40,758 bases of DNA from an uncultured Clostridia bacterium. GTDB lineage: Bacteria; Bacillota; Clostridia; TANB77; CAG-508. This document shows positions 38,295-40,758 of this stretch, in pieces (the first letter of the stretch is position 1; each line of letters opens with the position of its first letter). The translations under genes and the position numbers were made by a program. Below the pieces are notes generated by a model that made no database searches, was not told where the DNA came from, and worked only from the letters and a program-made list of their open reading frames with translations. Where the stretch lies: contig CANQEX010000006.1 in NCBI GenBank assembly GCA_947596225.1, positions 1-40,758 on the forward strand, given 5' to 3'.

Positions 38295-40520
38295 ATGAAA
38301 ATACACAACAAAATTATTATAAGTAGTATTTTAATTCTAGTGTTTTTCATAAATGAAAAAGTATTTGCTTCAGATATAATAAATTACATAAAAACAGAAG
38401 AAAATTATACAATTCCGAAAACAAATTTTATTTCTAAAAATCCATTAAATATAGCAAGTTTAATTGAAAGTAATTTATTATCAAAATATACATTACAAAA
38501 TATTATTCCTGATAATATGATTATTAGAGATCAAAAAAACACTAATTCTTGTTGGACTTTTTCATCTTTAGCCATGCTAGAAACTAATTTAGCTATAAAA
38601 AACTATATAGATGAAAAACCAGTAAAAATATACGATTTTTCGGAAAGACATATGGAGTATTCAACTAGTAGATTATTTAAATATAGAAAAACAAATAAAT
38701 TAGGTTTTAATAGAACTGTTGGCTCAGGTGGAGGAAATAAATTTTCTATTCCATATTTAACTAATGGATTAGGGGCTATAGATGAAAAAGAAATGCCTTT
38801 TGAAGATAATGAAGATATGATTGACATTTCAGAAATACAAGGGAAAAAAACTGCTACACAAGTGTTTGATACTATTAGTTTTCCTACATATAATTCTAGT
38901 GATGATTTATCAGAAATAATAAAATCAATGAAAAATCATATAAAATTACACGGTGGAATTGAAGCTGAAATACACGGAGATTCACCTATTTCAGAATATA
39001 TTAATAACAAAACAGGAGCAATTTATTGTGATAGTAAAGAAAAAGCTCCTATTGATCATGAAGTTTTAATTATAGGTTGGGATGATAATTATTCTAAAAA
39101 TAACTTTACAGAAAATCATCGTCCCCAAAATAATGGTGCTTGGATTGCCAAAAATTCATGGGGAACAAGAATAGAATATACAATAGACGAAATAAAAAAG
39201 AGAGTATTTGAATCTGCTACAAAAAATCAAAAACAGAACTTAAAATGGAATTCAGAATCGGATATTCCAGATGAATTAATTACAAATGCTTATACTAAAG
39301 CAGGGTTCTCTTTAAATGATAATAAATTATCATTAGATTTAGCTAATAATGGATATATATACATATCTTATGATGATATAAATGTTTATACGAAATTAAC
39401 AGGAATAGAAAAAGCTGAAGACCATATATCATATGATAATTTATATCAATATAATGCTTTAGGTGTTCAAGACCTAATAGAATTTTCTACATCAAAAGTA
39501 TATTTAGCCAATAAATTCCAAAAGGAAACAAACAAAAAAGAATATTTAACACAAATTTCTTTAACAGCTCCAGAAGCATATACTTGTAAAGTATATGTAA
39601 ATCCTAATGGAGAAAGTATTTCTCAAAATGATTTAGTACAAGTACAATTAAAGTCAGGAAATTCTGAAAGTTTTAACTCAGGCTATCATACAATCGAATT
39701 TTTAAAACCTATTGAATTATCTTCAGATAAATATGCAGTAGTTGTAGAAATACAAGGAACTAGAAAAGATTCTCTTTCTATATCTACTGAAATAGATATA
39801 GAAGGTACTTATACAGAAGGAGCAAAAATAGAAGATGGAAAATGTTTTTTAACAGTAGATGATTATATTAAAAATAATGAATGGATAGATATGTCTAAAT
39901 TATATGATTTAACAGATGGAGCTGTTCAAAATGCAGATAGTTCAATAAAAGCATTTACTATAAATTCTATAGATGAAAATAATTATTCAAAACCAATAAA
40001 TACTATTAATAACGAATGGAAAAGCACGGTAAAAGAAATAAAAACATATTATTTTACAGATACTACACAAAAAGAATATATGAAAATGAGAATCAATTTA
40101 AGTAACACGAAAATTGAAACAAATAATAATTATGAATATTATTTATCTTCTAATCCTTTGGAAAATAATATAACACAGTGGCTAAAAATCAAATGGGAGA
40201 ATAATTCAGAATTTACTATTGATACAAGGGATATCAATAATTTATCAGAGTTATTATCAGGAAATGAATTGTATTTATACATAAAAGAAAATGAACAAAT
40301 ATCAGCTATACCTTTAGAATTAGATGGAAATATTTTGATATATGAAGATAATAAATTAAAAAAAGATAATAATATTGATACTACAATTTCCAACAATATT
40401 TTTCCATATGCAGGAATTAAATATAGTATTTGTGCATTAATTTATATTGTTATAATTTTTTGTATAATAACATATCTAAAAATAAAAAATAGTTGTCGAA
40501 AAATGAAAACTAAATTTTAA
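38295..40520 (+). CDS. Secreted papain-family (C1A) cysteine protease with C-terminal FPYAG sorting-like signal
   Basis: Signal peptide; RDQKNTNSCWTFSSLAMLETNLA (Gln/Cys), IDHEVLIIGWDDNY (His), GAWIAKNSWGTR (Asn); FPYAG-TM-KIKNSCRKMKTKF C-terminus. Confidence 0.88.
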   Translation: MKIHNKIIISSILILVFFINEKVFASDIINYIKTEENYTIPKTNFISKNPLNIASLIESNLLSKYTLQNIIPDNMIIRDQKNTNSCWTFSSLAMLETNLAIKNYIDEKPVKIYDFSERHMEYSTSRLFKYRKTNKLGFNRTVGSGGGNKFSIPYLTNGLGAIDEKEMPFEDNEDMIDISEIQGKKTATQVFDTISFPTYNSSDDLSEIIKSMKNHIKLHGGIEAEIHGDSPISEYINNKTGAIYCDSKEKAPIDHEVLIIGWDDNYSKNNFTENHRPQNNGAWIAKNSWGTRIEYTIDEIKKRVFESATKNQKQNLKWNSESDIPDELITNAYTKAGFSLNDNKLSLDLANNGYIYISYDDINVYTKLTGIEKAEDHISYDNLYQYNALGVQDLIEFSTSKVYLANKFQKETNKKEYLTQISLTAPEAYTCKVYVNPNGESISQNDLVQVQLKSGNSESFNSGYHTIEFLKPIELSSDKYAVVVEIQGTRKDSLSISTEIDIEGTYTEGAKIEDGKCFLTVDDYIKNNEWIDMSKLYDLTDGAVQNADSSIKAFTINSIDENNYSKPINTINNEWKSTVKEIKTYYFTDTTQKEYMKMRINLSNTKIETNNNYEYYLSSNPLENNITQWLKIKWENNSEFTIDTRDINNLSELLSGNELYLYIKENEQISAIPLELDGNILIYEDNKLKKDNNIDTTISNNIFPYAGIKYSICALIYIVIIFCIITYLKIKNSCRKMKTKF

Positions 40521-40611
40521 ATTAAACATATTGAAAAATTTGTATTTTTAGTATATAGTAAATAAAGTTGTAAAAGATATCAACAAAATAAATATAGAAA
40601 GGAAGATAAAA

Positions 40612-40758
40612 ATGATAGATAATAGTTTAGTACCATATGTTATAGAACAAACAAGTAGAGGAGAAAGATCATATGATATTTTCTCAAGATTATTAAAAGA
40701 TAGAATAATTTTTTTAGCAGAAGATGTAAATCCTACTTCTGCAAGTTTAGTTGTAGCA
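40612..40758 (+). CDS. clpP: ATP-dependent Clp protease proteolytic subunit, 3' truncated by window edge
   Basis: [52 protein letters not shown] gaaagga. Confidence 0.96.
   Translation, partial: MIDNSLVPYVIEQTSRGERSYDIFSRLLKDRIIFLAEDVNPTSASLVVA

Overview
AT-rich Firmicutes (Clostridia-like) chromosomal window, mostly housekeeping genes on the + strand: murB(partial)-yvcK, glycogen debranching enzyme, an ABC exporter/ATP-grasp operon, rny, sigH, tRNA-Thr(GGT)-ychF, metG, tmk, fba, smpB(-), sortase, cyclophilin, AraC regulator, a HerA/VirB4-like ATPase with a Cys-rich partner, PBP1A(-), alkD, rpmB(-), rpmE, D,D-carboxypeptidase(-), pfk, tig, a papain-like surface protease and clpP(partial). 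Observations I rate highest: (1) a CpsD-like BY-kinase ORF meets a 17-nt poly-A run, and a start-codon-less open frame of about 306 codons continues in another frame behind it, so one extra A would fuse them into a ~600 aa protein; (2) a HerA/VirB4-like ATPase overlapping a Cys-rich repeat protein, with no conjugation genes nearby; (3) a lone sortase plus two proteins ending in a shared (L/F)PYAG-TM-basic tail, one of them a papain-family protease sitting between tig and clpP; (4) a 25-codon spoVM gene absent from the ORF track, translationally coupled to an undescribed 51 aa membrane peptide. All calls come from reading the sequence; no database search was possible.
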